Source: Pycnopodia helianthoides (lineage: Eukaryota; Echinodermata; Asteroidea; Forcipulatida; Asteriidae). Taken from it: a DNA stretch of 64,000 nt. The translations under genes and the position numbers were made by a program. Positions 44,100-54,689 of the stretch are shown here, piece after piece (the first letter of the stretch is position 1; each line of letters opens with the position of its first letter). The notes beneath the pieces were generated by a model. That model was not told the DNA's origin. It searched no databases and worked only from the letters and a program-made list of their open reading frames with translations. The DNA is taken from NCBI GenBank assembly GCA_032158295.1, contig CM063258.1:13677703-13741702 (forward strand). The letters are read 5' to 3'.

Positions 44100-44290
44100 G
44101 ATCAAAGATATTGACAGAATAGGGAGACCGCCAACGTAGCTCAGTCGGTAGAGCACCGGCACGTCAATCCAGAGGTTCTTGGTTCAAATCCAGCTCTGGT
44201 CAATTTTTTTCTTTGTTCAACCCCAAATTATTTAAAATTTTACCCGGTCGGTTTCTCTAGTGGTTTATTACTTGATATTCTAAAAAAAGA
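44100..44290 (+). mobile_element. SINE-B, tRNA-derived
   Basis: GTAGCTCAGTCGGTAGAGCA (A box) and GGTTCAAATCCAGCTC (B box); tail TTCAACCCCAAATTATTTAA and TTACCCGGTCGGTTTCTC as in the 56.9 kb copy. Confidence 0.7.
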
Positions 44291-44581
44291 AGAAAAAAAA
44301 AAAGTGAAAAATACCTTAAGGTGTTATATTCTGTTCAGTTGTGTATTCTTCAGAAATAGAGGGATCGTTCATCTGCTTCCACCCTGCGGGCTTGATTGAC
44401 TCTGAATTGGGTAATAAATACTTTTGCATTCTAATGTCACAAAGGGTCAGGAAGTAGCTTTGTCATCTTCACGTGAAATCACTGACGTGTCACAGTTCTG
44501 TTGTGTCTATGACGTCGATTTAGACGTCGCCCGAACCCCTGGTAATTGTCCCCTCTGAAAAGGCGGTTGCCAGGTTGGTTG

Positions 44582-44594
44582 GTTGCTAGGCGAC
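44582..44594. promoter_or_regulatory. RFX X-box-like site near the candidate 44.9 kb exon
   Basis: GTTGCTAGGCGAC, with another half-site GTTGCC at 44566. Imperfect RFX-type match, about 300 bp upstream of the candidate exon. Motif-level inference only. Confidence 0.25.
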
Positions 44595-44877
44595 TTTAGT
44601 GACCCACTTATTAGGGATCAACAAACAATGACGCATCCCACTCGATGTCCTTGGTGGGTTTTTACTGGGAATGTCAGGGTTACTAGAAAAATGAAAAAAC
44701 GTGTTCGGATTCCAAAGCCCAATGGCCCCTAAGCGATGGACAGTAGTAATACAGTGGAGATCGGTTGGAGTGGATGTTTTTTGTCCCTTTCTGGCTAAGG
44801 AAGTTTGTGATTTCTTCACTGTGTAAAACTTTGGCTTCCGGTTCTGAAAATCATTTTTTATTGTGAATTCGGGCACG

Positions 44878-45022
44878 ATGCCTTGCCCTTTGACTGTACA
44901 AAAAGAGAACAGCAAGAGAGTGATGGACGTGATTTTGGAGAAGACCTCCGCGGCGTGCACTTGTTACTGTACGTGTATTTCCAAGGTGAAACAAGAACGG
45001 AGGAACGGGCGAGTGTTTCCAG
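44878..45022 (+). CDS. candidate alternative first exon of the ABL gene (1a-like)
   Basis: A non-repeat, GC-richer island. After an in-frame TGA, ATG 44878 (A at -3) opens a frame starting MPCPLTVQKENSKRV, then MDVILEKTSAA (second ATG at 44923 with G at -3 and +4), a CTCYCTC cysteine cluster, ISKVKQERRNGRVFP and one base, ending at the good donor CCAG/GTATGT at 45023. 48 codons plus one base makes it phase 1, matching the 5843 exon, so splicing to a common second exon would keep frame. Vertebrate ABL1 and ABL2 use alternative 1a exons that lack the myristoylation signal; the cysteine cluster could be a palmitoylation site. No sequence similarity to known 1a exons is claimed. A 124-codon minus frame overlaps but starts at GTG. 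Confidence 0.35.
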
Positions 45023-45174
45023 GTATGTAGTGAACTCAAGTTTGGACTATTGAAATGGTTTGACGCTGTTACACGGTCGTTGGGTTTCGGAAGAGTGCGT
45101 TCGTTCCAATCTGCCGGTTTTTTGGGATATTTTCTTACACATGAAGGTTTACAAAAAAATATTGGGGTTAAACA

Positions 45175-45300
45175 AAGACAAATTTACTAAGCCGGGATTT
45201 GAACCTGCGACCTCCAGATTAACGTGACGGCGCTTGACCGACAGAGCTACATGTATCCAGCCCTAATTTGGGCGGTCTCTGTACTTTGTCAATATCTTTG
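45175..45300 (-). mobile_element. SINE-B, tRNA-derived, inverted
   Basis: GGGATTTGAACCTGCGACCT is the inverted B box, CAGAGCTACATGTATCCAGC the inverted A-box region, then GTCAATATCTTTGTTTGA as upstream of SINE-B at 61.9 kb. Confidence 0.68.
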
Positions 45301-46444
45301 TTTGAGATTTATTCATCTCGAAAACTTGTACTTATTTCCTAAAGAGTAAGCTTTTACATGTAGATGAATCATGTGTTGTTTTTCAGTGCTGCTTGTTTTT
45401 TCACCCCTTCGGTCACTGCCCTCTACTTGTACAGTACAGTGTTACAATGTCACGTTCGTCCGTTTATATGAACTGCCTCCGTACTTAAAGGCCAGGCCCC
45501 TGAATAATGACCACCTCTCGGGCCCGGACCACATCAATCCGACTCGAGGGTGAGGACTTCACACGGGTCCGATATTAAACTCTGTAAACACTTGTCGGGA
45601 ACAATTTATCAGGAAACGCCGGAGCACTGAGTGGATGTAGATGCTATGAATGGGAGAAGGGCCATCATCTTAAAGTAGCATCTCTCTCCCCCCCCCCCCC
45701 CTCATCCCATCGTATGCACTCAATCAAGATGTGTAAATCGAGCGTGATGAAATCTCAGCCCTTCCAGGTGTGTCATGGTGGAATAACATTGTGGCCCCGG
45801 GATTTCGGCAGTACGCCATCCATGGAGCCTCTTCGTCTTAATCTAGGGCAAAAAGCCCACCCCCAATTATTGCCTCTTCACTGAGGCCTCTCCCCGATTC
45901 ACATCGCGGGTGCGTGGCCACTCCACGCACGCCGGCAGGCCGCTGTATTCGTTTTCATTTAATGGCATTGCCTCGTGCGATCACCCATCCCGAAGCCGGG
46001 TGAGTGAGTGATCGGTACCCTGCATACTCGAAGATAAAAAACACTAAAAAAAAAAACACCACAAAAATGTAAGAAAAATTAGGTGGTGTTCGTTTAGCAT
46101 GATATCCCGCATGGCTGCCCCACTTCATGCCTGTGCAATGGCTGCGAGCCATTCAGAAGATCCATTCAGATATGACTCAGTGTTGGCCATTCAGTAATGG
46201 CCTCCAACCGGCATAATGGGTCTCTTTTTTTTCTGGTCTCTCTCTCTGCCTCTCTCTCTATCTAACATATTCCGCTATCGAGATAGCAATGAGTGAAAGA
46301 CTAGGATTATGTAACACGCATTGCCGTCAGGATTTCCTGTGTGGAGTAGGGAAGAGCGATCAGCGATCAATGCTCGTTGATGTGGAAACCTGGATGACGA
46401 GCAATACTAGACTGTCAATTGATTGCGAAATGTGAATTAAGATT
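45301..46444. other. non-repeat, GC-richer island without a gene
   Basis: 45500-46200 is unusually GC-balanced with no repeat family, containing CCCCCAATTATTGCC and GGCCACTCCACGCACGCC. No credible exon. Candidate regulatory DNA; CT run at 46225-46262. Confidence 0.4.
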
Positions 46445-46449
46445 TAATG

Positions 46450-47285
46450 TACATTGTTAAAGAAAGACGTGTGTTTTTTTTAATATACAAAACACTTCTA
46501 AAACATAGGGTCATCGTTTGGTTGTTAAAGAAAGATGTGTATTTTTAATATTAGAACACTACTTGAACATAGGGTCATCGTTTGGTTGTAAAAGAAAGAT
46601 TTGTATTTTTAAATATCAAACACTTCTTAAACAAACATTGTAGGGCCATCGTTTGGTTGTAAAAGAAAGATGCATATTTTTAATATCAAACACTTCTTAA
46701 ACACACATTGTAGGGCCATCGTTTGGTTGTAAAAGAAAGATGTGTTTTTTAAATATCAAACATTTCTTTAACAAACATTGTAGGGCCATCGTTTGGTTGT
46801 AAAAGAAAGGTGTGTTTTTTAAATATCAAACACTTCTTAAACACACATTGTAGGGCCATCGTTTGGTTGTAAAAGAAAGGTGTGTTTTTTAAATATCAAA
46901 CACTTCTCAAACACACATTGTAGGGCCATCGTTTGGTTGTAAAAGAAAGGTGTGTTTTTTAAATATCAAACACTTCTTAAACACACATTGTAGGGCCATC
47001 GTTTGGTTGTAAAAGAAAGGTGTGTTTTTTAAATATCAAACACTTCTTAAACACACATTGTAGGGCCATCGTTTGGTTGTAAAAGAAAGGTGTGTTTTTT
47101 AAATATCAAACACTTCTTAAACACACATTGTAGGGCCATCGTTTGGTTGTAAAAGAAAGATGTGTTTTTTAAATATCAAACATTTCTTAAACACACATTG
47201 TAGGGCCATCGTTTGGTTGTAAAAGAAAGATGTGTATTTTTTATTATCAAAACACTTCTTGAACAAAGGGTCATCGTTTGGTTTT
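46450..47285 (+). repeat. 70-bp minisatellite, about 12 units
   Basis: Unit contains AAAGAAAGGTGTGTTTTTTA, ATATCAAACACTTCTTAAAC and TAGGGCCATCGTTTGGTTGT. The central seven units are nearly identical at exactly 70 bp; edge units are shorter and diverged, as expected for unequal exchange. Confidence 0.9.
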
Positions 47286-47310
47286 TGTTTATGAATTGTT
47301 TATGATTGAT

Positions 47311-47505
47311 AGATGTTCATCATGGTGTAGCCATCTTGTGTTTTTTTTCTCCTTCCATTCAAACCAATGTTACCAAACTGAGGTTGAAGGGAAAATAGTG
47401 TGGCGTCTTTTTATTCATTGAGAATTCAAACTGTTAGTGTCAATGCGCAAATAGGGAATCGGACGAAGATGGCTGCAGTGCGATAAAGGTTTATACATGT
47501 TGGCA
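47311..47505. mobile_element. family M element
   Basis: GTGTAGCCATCTTG, CCAAACTGAGGTTGAAGG, AATAGTGTGGCG, GAAGATGGCTGCAGTGCGAT and AAAGGTTTATAC in family M order. Confidence 0.65.
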
Positions 47506-47517
47506 ACATTATCAATG

Positions 47518-47690
47518 GAGATACAATAAAAGTCACCTGTAAAAATTTCAGGTGAATAAAGTGTGGGCTTGATGAGAAAAGAAAGTGCAAAAAATTGTCG
47601 CAGTTTTTCAGTGCAAAAAATTGTCGCAGTTTTTCATAAAGAACGTCAAATCAAATTACGTTTAGCGGGTACCAACTGCATCTCATGTCG
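47518..47690 (+). mobile_element. family J copy with an internal duplication
   Basis: GATACAATAAAAGTCACCTG and GTGCAAAAAATTGTCGCAGT (duplicated), then AGCGGGTACCAACTGCATCT. Confidence 0.55.
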
Positions 47691-47884
47691 GAATTTCATC
47701 TGTCCTATTATTAGTCTTTCCTCAATCCTCTGACAGTCCTCTGACAGCAGGTTATTCCTACACTGTACTGTAATTGTGCCTTGTGGACACACCGGGAGTA
47801 TGGTGCACATTATGTAATTGCAGCTGTAACCGTCGCCCACCAACGCGTAGGGAACGAGACCACTAGGCTATGCATGTACTACTA

Positions 47885-48215
47885 CGGTCGACTCTTGTTA
47901 TAACAGGATCGCAGGGACTGGCCGAATTACCTCTTTATAACAGGAACGTTGTTGTAAGAGGACGGCAAAATAAAGAAACACAAAGCAGAAATGAGATTCA
48001 GGACTGCGGGAATGTACTCTTCATAAAGCAGAATCTCTTTATAAAGCAGAACCTCTTTATAGAGCAGAACCTCTTTATAGAGCAGAACCGCTTTATAGAG
48101 CAGAACCTCTTTATAGAGCGGAACCTCTTTATAAAGCAGAACCTCTTTATAAAGCAGAACCTCTTTATAAAGCAGAACCTCTTTATAACAGTGCTCTTTG
48201 TTGGGGGTCGACTTT
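47885..48215. repeat. 18-bp tandem array inside a GTCGAC-flanked repeat
   Basis: AAGCAGAACCTCTTTATA is repeated about 10-11 times at 48018-48190, flanked by CTTGTTATAACAGG and CTCTTTATAACAGTGC, with GTCGAC near both outer edges. 18 is a multiple of 3, so the array stays open in plus and minus frames (LFIKQN repeats). No gene inferred. Confidence 0.85.
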
Positions 48216-48404
48216 GTGGCACATTTAGGAAGGCATTGCATTGCTCAGACAAGTTTGCAATATTTTCCTTCATGCGTTTTTTTGTTTTTCCTTCCTTTCT
48301 GTGGTTTACTGAGGATTTTCTTAAAATAGGAACCCTGCTTGGATCACAGCAGCAAATCCCTAGCATTGGCCTTGGCGTTCCTTTAGCAAATTTCGGAGGT
48401 CAGA

Positions 48405-48480
48405 GATTCTAGTCCCGTCAATTTTGCATTGTTCACCGTAATATTTACCCAATCAGTTTCCCGTGTGATTTGTTACTTGA
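48405..48480 (+). mobile_element. SINE-B tail fragment
   Basis: AGTCCCGTCAATTTTGCATT and TTTACCCAATCAGTTTCCCG then TTGTTACTTGATATT match the SINE-B downstream region. Confidence 0.5.
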
Positions 48481-48489
48481 TATTTCCTG

Positions 48490-48640
48490 CACGGTATGCT
48501 TACCAGATTAAGGTTACCAGCCAAAATGCAATTTAACATGTACCATTTTTTTTACTGTTATCCTGCACTTTTTTGCTAAGCAGAAAAACTGTTAAGCAAT
48601 TTTTTCTTTCTGCTTAAGTAGCTCTATGAAATTGGACCCT
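48490..48640. mobile_element. family K copy
   Basis: TGCTTACCAGATTAAGGTTA, CCAGCCAAAATGCAATTTAA and AGTAGCTCTATGAAATTGGA. Confidence 0.6.
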
Positions 48641-49763
48641 GGTCTGGAAATTCTTTGGAGGACAAATGCATAGAAAATGCACTCATGAACCATGTGTACG
48701 TGAAATAAAATATGTGTACTTGCTCACCACAGCTTCTGAAAAACTCACAATTTCACTTAAAGTGACATTGTTTTTAGTCTTATTTATTGATGTCGATGCT
48801 TTTATTGACTTATGCAATTAATTTGATTTGGGTTCGGATTGAACATGCCGATTGTTCCCCTGTGCTTTTTTCTACTTCCCGCTTGTTCCGGTTCAGGGAG
48901 GTTAAAACAAATTCATCAAGCCGTTCACACGCTCCATAAAAAAACCTGCCTGCTCCGTCATTTTGACTCAAAGTGAAGCACTCGATATGGCTCACCACCA
49001 AATGCAAACACTCTTTTTTCATTTCAGCTTGCCTGGACAGGTTTGTCCTGTACACACAAATCTCTGCGCGGAGTTATTGCAATTTGGAGATCGGTGGCGC
49101 GCAAAACGCTTTCACAGGTTTACAGGTTCATTGGGTTATTATTGCAAAGCGTGGTCTCCGGGTTGTCAACTTAAAGGGATCCTTCAGAGAGCCCCCCCCA
49201 CCCCTACCCCTACCCCTCAACAACCACAACATTTAAATGGTGTGGCAAAAGTATGCAAATATACTTAGCACAGACAAATCTTGCTGAGCAGGGTTACCGG
49301 CCAAACTAGCATGTCGTGTACATCGTTTATGACTGGTTCTCTGCTTGTTTTTAACTGAGCAGTTAAAAACAATGCTCACTGCAGCTTGTTTTGTTGTTGT
49401 TCTTCACTGTGCCCACATCTGTGGGTAAAGTTTTTAGTTTTTTTTTCATTTTATAGTCGACCTGATTTGCATGTCATGTTGGAATTGTTGACAAAGATCA
49501 GTCATTGTTTTGTTTTTCCCAATCTGTGTTTGTTTAACTTTGGTCAAAACAAACATCAGTATTGGGTTCTCCGTTATGTTTACAATGACAAGATAAATCT
49601 GAACCTTGTAAATGAAAATAATCCAGTCTGGCATCAACAAGATAGTGCAGGAACGAAAAGGTCATGGAAACAGATAATTTCCCTGTGTTTACATGGAAAC
49701 TGAAAGGTTTGCAGAACGAAAGCTGGCCAACCTTTTTATAAAATGATCAGAGACACCCTGTTT
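48641..49763. other. mostly unassigned; short family K fragment
   Basis: 49262-49345 (CTGAGCAGGGTTACCGGCCA) is a K-like scrap. The overlapping frames at 48963-49268 and 49386-49703 show no recognised domain. Confidence 0.4.
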
Positions 49764-50060
49764 AAAGCATGACATCGGTAATTTTTGAAAGACTATCATC
49801 CACACTTTATGTGACCCAACATATACATGAAATAACAAACATGTGAAATGTTGAGCTCAATCGGTCACGGAGTCATGAGAAAACAGTGGAAAACTCTGTT
49901 TTGAAACATCAGGTTTTGGACACGGGCGATAAAGACTAACTGTTTTACTCATTTCCTTTAAACTATAGCATTTCAAGCAAGAACTTTTTCTCAACTGTCG
50001 TTCCTGTTGTCATTGTATGTAGGCCTAATGGTCGCACAAATTCGGGTGATTGGTAAATGG
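49764..50060. mobile_element. very diverged T2/T3 relative
   Basis: AATAACAAACATGTGAAATG, GAGCTCAATCGGTCACGGAG and CATGAGAAAACAGTGGAAAA are the shared module; tips are lost. Confidence 0.5.
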
Positions 50061-50198
50061 CGTTTGCACCCTTGTTCCACATTCTAATTTTGTTTCAATG
50101 TAAATTTGAACAAATGATTTGTATGATGTAAAAATTGACATTATGTTTATCCTAAATTGCTGTGGGTGTTTTTGTTTTCAATTTTGTATAAATGGAAC

Positions 50199-50538
50199 TT
50201 AAAGTCATTGTACACTTTTGGTAACAGCTCAAAATCAGTGTCCACATTTGTGTGATTAAACATATGCATGAACAAACAAACCTATGAAAGTTTGAGCTCA
50301 ATTGGTCATCGAGGTCACAAGAAAATAGTAAAAAGAGATCTTATGTGTTTTCTGTTTTTTCAAATTATCGCGCGCGATAATTACTATTGTTTTACTCGTT
50401 TCTCAGAAACGATAGCATTTTAGGCAGAACTATTTGAAGGAACCCTTTCTACCATTACTTACTTTAAATCATGTAAGTTATGTGTGAATCTGTGAACATT
50501 GTGTTTTTCGATCTTACCAATAGTGTACAGGGCCTTTA
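50199..50538 (-). mobile_element. T2-like element with a different left half
   Basis: TTAA, AGTCATTGTACACTTTTGG ... CCAATAGTGTACAGGGCCT, TTAA. The right half is the inverse of the left half of the 22729 copy, but the left half is a distinct sequence. Contains AATTATCGCGCGCGATAATT. Confidence 0.72.
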
Positions 50539-51298
50539 AAAAAGAAGATTTGATTTCATAGGAAATGCAGTCTCCCTTTGAGTTGTTTTTCTCTCGTTCG
50601 ATACACGTGAGACTTGCACAGTCTACTGTCCCTTTTGGTTCTAGTAATGGAGAGGAACTGAAAGGTTTTAACTCCCACGGCCAGTGTCTCTTGTCTTCCG
50701 GTCCTCCGTAACCTTTAGCACAATGACCCCCGAGGGCGCAATCTAAGTGTGTACATGTGACAGGTCATCGACATTATATATCAGTTATCCTAGCTTGGCA
50801 TGGATCAACAGGAAACGTCATCAAAGGACATGATGAAACAGGAACACTGTCTCCTTGATGATCTGGCCGAAAAAAATATTTTTTGATATCGTTGGCCTTT
50901 GACGAATGCTGTATCAGTTTTGATGTAGATGGACTTCGTGCCTGATTGACACATGAGGTTATTTTTTTTATCGGGTTGGGCTGCAGCCATGGTAAAATTT
51001 GCCTTGTTCCCCGTATGTGTTAACAATAAGGAAGACTGCTTCTTAGCATACCAAATTGGCACCAGACTATTTTACACTTCTAGCCTCAGTTTGGCTACAT
51101 TGATTCGTAAAGGGGGAAAACAAAGACTACTTTGCAAATACTATTTAAAAAAAGGTGTTTCTAAATAACATGTGTGTTTGCCGTGGAATGAGGTGCATGC
51201 TGGTCTAGTTAGGCACCCAAAATTGTCACTAACTAGACCAGCATGCACCTTACTCCCTGGCCAACGCATGGCTACTGAACTGAGTATAAGTCTCTCTA
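50539..51298. other. unassigned apart from a hairpin
   Basis: No gene; see the separate hairpin at 51191-51250. Confidence 0.4.
51191..51250. repeat. perfect 21-bp inverted repeat with an 18-bp loop
   Basis: AGGTGCATGCTGGTCTAGTT plus A on the left pairs exactly with 51230-51250. The pairing continues imperfectly a few bases outward. The size suits a small hairpin RNA or snap-back element. Confidence 0.8.
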
Positions 51299-51979
51299 TT
51301 TTGACTGGAACTTCATCTTTGAGAGGGCAAGGCCATTTTCATTTTGCAAAGGGCATTTCATTGGAAAGTCTTTGGTAAACTTTTGTAGCAGGGCACTAAG
51401 GGCAAGACCATGGGGCAAGACCATGGGATGGGGCATGGGGCAAGACCATGGGATGGGGCATGGGGCAAGACCATGGGATGGGGCAAGACCATGGGATGGG
51501 GCATGGGGCAAAACCATGGATGGGGCATGGGGCAAGACCATGGATGGGGCATGGGCAAGACCATGGGATGGGGCATGGGGCAAGACCATGGGATGGGGCA
51601 TGGGGCAAGACCATGGGATGGGGCATGGGGCAAGACCATGGGATGGGGCATGGGGCAAGACCATGGGATGGGGCATGGGGCAAGACCATGGGATGGGGCA
51701 TGGGGCAAGACCATGGGATGGGGCATGGGGCAAGAACCATGGGATGGGGCATGGGGCAAGACCATGGGATGGGGCATGGGGCAAGACCATGGGATGGGGC
51801 ATGGGGCAAGAACCATGGGATGGGGCATGGGGCAAGACCATGGGATGGGGCATGGGGCAAGACCATGGGATGGGGCATGGGGCAAGACCATGGGATGGGG
51901 CATGGGGCAAGACCATGGGATGGGGCATGGGGCAACAGAGGCCATTGCCTCTTGTGGCCTCTGTGCAACTCCTGGCCTG
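51299..51979 (-). mobile_element. family E element swollen by a satellite
   Basis: ACTGGAACTTCATCTTTGAG to CTGTGCAACTCCTGGCCTGA are the two ends of an E element, normally about 165 bp. The interior (51403-51939) is a tandem array grown from its AGGGCAAGACCATGG-like segment. Confidence 0.78.
51403..51939. repeat. 24-bp minisatellite, about 22 units
   Basis: Unit ATGGGGCAAGACCATGGGAT plus GGGGC with scattered one-base indels; each unit holds an NcoI-type CCATGG palindrome. 24 is a multiple of 3, so several frames stay open on both strands. Confidence 0.92.
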
Positions 51980-52523
51980 ATTTGAGTAGAGGCTTGCAAC
52001 CCTCATAACTTCCAAACCTGTTTGTGTTGAACCACTCATAAAATGTTTTTTGACATTACGATCGTCAGAATGGAACTTCGGATAGAATCGACGTTTAATC
52101 GTTTTTTGTAAAGATGAAGAATTAATGTGATAGCTCCCTCGTGACGCAAAACAGTGTCGGCCAACTTTGCGTTTTGCGTAACTCGCTGCACGCAGAGTTT
52201 GCATGATTGGTCGTTGAACCACTCGGCTGCGTAGCAAAACTGGAATGCTTGACGCAGTTGCCGGTAAAGTTAGTTACATATCATTAACTATTTATAGTTC
52301 CGTGAATGAATAAGTCCAAGCCCTGTTACAAGACAATTTTTTGATGGGTTGATATTTCATTCTCTTGTTTTAATTTTCATAAAATATACATGATACTGTA
52401 ACCTACACTCAACTGAAGCGGAATACGAGGATGTTGGTGTGACCGTCCTTGCGTAACCTCCCCCCCCCCCCAACTCAGTTACATACTGGCAAGTTATTCA
52501 GTGAAACTTCACAGTCAGCACCT
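51980..52523. other. unassigned intron sequence
   Basis: CpG-containing stretch near 52130-52250 with no recognised gene or repeat. Confidence 0.4.
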
Positions 52524-52650
52524 AAGGCCTGGAATTTCATCTTTGAGAGGGCAAGGCCACAATTTAATTTTGTAAAGGGCACTTCCATTGGAAAATCTGA
52601 AAGTCTATAGGGGGGGGGGAACTTCTGAAGGTGCACCAAGGCAAGACCAG
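52524..52650 (-). mobile_element. family E copy truncated at a K element
   Basis: AAGGCCTGGAATTTCATCTT through GGTGCACCAAGGCAAGACCA; the rest is replaced by family K beginning at GGGCCCAATTTC. Confidence 0.7.
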
Positions 52651-52832
52651 GGCCCAATTTCATAGAGCTGCTTTTAAAGCACAAAAAGTTGCTAAGCACA
52701 ATGAAATTTATGCTTACCAGAATAAGGTTACCAGCTAAAATACCATTTTACACGTAAAACAATTAAGTGGTATACTGCAGCAAGATGCTAAGCATATTCC
52801 TCTGCTTAAGCAGCTCTATGAAATTGGGCCCC
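52651..52832. mobile_element. family K element, complete
   Basis: GGGCCCAATTTCATAGAGCT and its inverse AGCTCTATGAAATTGGGCCC are perfect 20-bp termini. Confidence 0.82.
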
Positions 52833-52989
52833 CCTCCTCAACTCAGCTACATACAGTGCATGGAACTTCATGGTCAGTCAAGTTTGATAGTTGTGGAACA
52901 GTTGGAAATAATGATTTGTAATGTGTGGAAGTGTCTGCAGTTTTATCCATAATTTTGCTGCCAGAATGAACTCAGATATTTACTAATTA

Positions 52990-53100
52990 TGCAGAGGCTA
53001 GAAGGGAAAAATAGTCCGGCCCTTCATGTTTGGTGAAGGTGAGCTCATATAAAGTTGCTTGATAAACAGGAAACAAGACAAAGATGGTGGAAGCATAAAC
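52990..53100 (+). mobile_element. family M fragment
   Basis: AGAAGGGAAAAATAGTCCGG, AAACAGGAAACAAGACAAAG and ATGGTGGAAGCATAAACGGT. Confidence 0.5.
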
Positions 53101-53193
53101 GGTCTGGTAGCTAGGAGACATTATAATATTCACACGCTCGAGTGAGCAAATTATGAATGGTAAATTGTACATTATGTAGCACCAGACTCGCTC

Positions 53194-53876
53194 TTAAAGG
53201 GACACGTTGCCAACCTCGTTCCCAGTTGTGTACAATCTTGCCGTGCCATTTTTCTTGTTTCCCAGAATGCTTTGACCGATCGTAACCCCTGGAATTAGTC
53301 CAGTGCTTGATCCATTCTGTGTTAGAGACTATGCAGAGCGCGCTATCAAAGACGCATCAAGTCATTTACAGAGCAACTGGTCCCGTCCCAATCTTTTTTT
53401 GATCTTGTGATGTCTGTAAGTTTAGGGTGACCATGTAAAACATGGATCATTTGAAGTGTATTACATAAAAATACAAGCACTTTGACAATGCGCTTCCTAT
53501 GCGCCCCTGACAAGCGTTTGAAAGTTTGCAACAAGGGTGCGCGCAGAGCTGTAACTTATAGTTGGCCAATCAGCATTGTTTTTCAGTGCTTTCCTTCCAT
53601 GGGTTAGTGACGAGAGGTACTGATACTGGCCAGTGCTGCCCATGGTGGCGTGGCTGACGCATTGCCTTCGGATTGGGCGCTTTGGGCTATAAAAAGCGTT
53701 CATTATAAAATGAACATAAGTGGAAAGGTGTTTTAAAAGTGGAGTATAACTATTCACACAAATATCCCTCGAAATTGTTTGGTTTTCCTTTTACTTCGTG
53801 AACTAACATGGTCGGCCATTTTGTAGTTCCACAATTTTTCGACCGGACAAAATTACGAACTGTGTTTCCCCTTTAA
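53194..53876. mobile_element. family T8 element, TTAA-flanked, about 680 bp
   Basis: TTAA, AGGGACACGTTGCC ... GAACTGTGTTTCCCCT, TTAA, with AGGG(G)A-type tips. Frames inside are short and unrecognised; non-autonomous. Confidence 0.65.
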
Positions 53877-54185
53877 TGAGTTGACCAATGATATGTAAAT
53901 AAACTGTGTGGTGAGATGTAGCGATGCCTGACATTGTATTATGATTTGTAAATTACCTTCTTTATGTATTGCACAATTGTATGCACAGTGTATGAAAGCT
54001 GTTTGTAGCTACTGAACATGTGTGCGTCAAGGCCGTGTCCAAATTGACTGGCTACGGATGTGGCTGTTGTTAAGGGTTGCCACTAAGGGCGGCCTATGCT
54101 TCAACGCATGTTAACAAGTGCTTCAGCCGTAGCCCCTCATTTTGAAGCAACCTTACAGTCTGGGCCTATTTTTTGAAGCTGTGAA
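53877..54185. other. unassigned intron sequence
   Basis: Nothing recognised. Confidence 0.4.
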
Positions 54186-54425
54186 GAAAGCAGATTAATG
54201 TTTGATGAACCCGCTGCTAAAATAGCATTCGAACTGCCCCTAGCTACCGGGCAAGCTCGGTGGTCTAGTGGTAAGACATCTGCTCTAGAATGGCGAAGGT
54301 CGTGGGTTCGAATCCCACTCGAGTGATATGCCTGTGGATTTTGTTCACAGGACTCGGGAATGAGTATACAGCGCACACAATGGTGTACGGTGTGAAACAA
54401 AACAACAAAAACTAAATTCTTTAAC
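54186..54425 (+). mobile_element. SINE-C, tRNA-derived
   Basis: GCTCGGTGGTCTAGTGGTAA (A box) and GTGGGTTCGAATCCCACTCG (B box), then a body with TGTGGATTTTGTTCACAGGA. An inverted copy is at 58490-58735. Upstream TAGCTACCGGGCAAGC is also found at 63.45 kb. Confidence 0.7.
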
Positions 54426-54509
54426 ATCTATTAGAGGTTTTGTTCTGTTTTCCAATTGTATCTCAATTTTTTTCTTCTCTTCTTGTTAGCCCAATAAGTT
54501 CACCTGTTT

Positions 54510-54650
54510 AAGGCAGGGTGTATTTTTGGTATTAATTGTCAAAGACCGGTTTCTTCACTTGAGTAATATGCCTGTGGATTTATTTTCGCAGGACTCGAGG
54601 AAAGTACCGATTATACAGTGCTTTGCACACATCGATGTAGGGATAAAACC
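54510..54650 (+). mobile_element. T4 scrap fused to a SINE-C body
   Basis: AAGGCAGGGTGTATTTTTGG to GACCGGTTTCTTCACTTGAG, then directly TAATATGCCTGTGGATTTAT of SINE-C. Confidence 0.55.
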
Positions 54651-54689
54651 AAATAGTACAGATTAATTTTCTAAGAATCACTCAAATAA

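Noticed and set aside
44586..44960. 124-codon minus frame whose start looks like a signal peptide
   Set aside because: It begins at GTG with an in-frame stop just before it, has no acceptor giving the frame, and lies opposite the better-supported plus-strand candidate exon.
47870..48412. 180-codon plus frame with LFIKQN repeats
   Set aside because: Produced by the 18-bp array; the minus strand is equally open.
51296..52237. 313-codon minus frame with Met/Pro/His-rich repeats, plus several frames of about 190-210 codons on both strands
   Set aside because: All are translations of the 24-bp satellite inside a family E element; the period is divisible by three, so frames stay open by construction.
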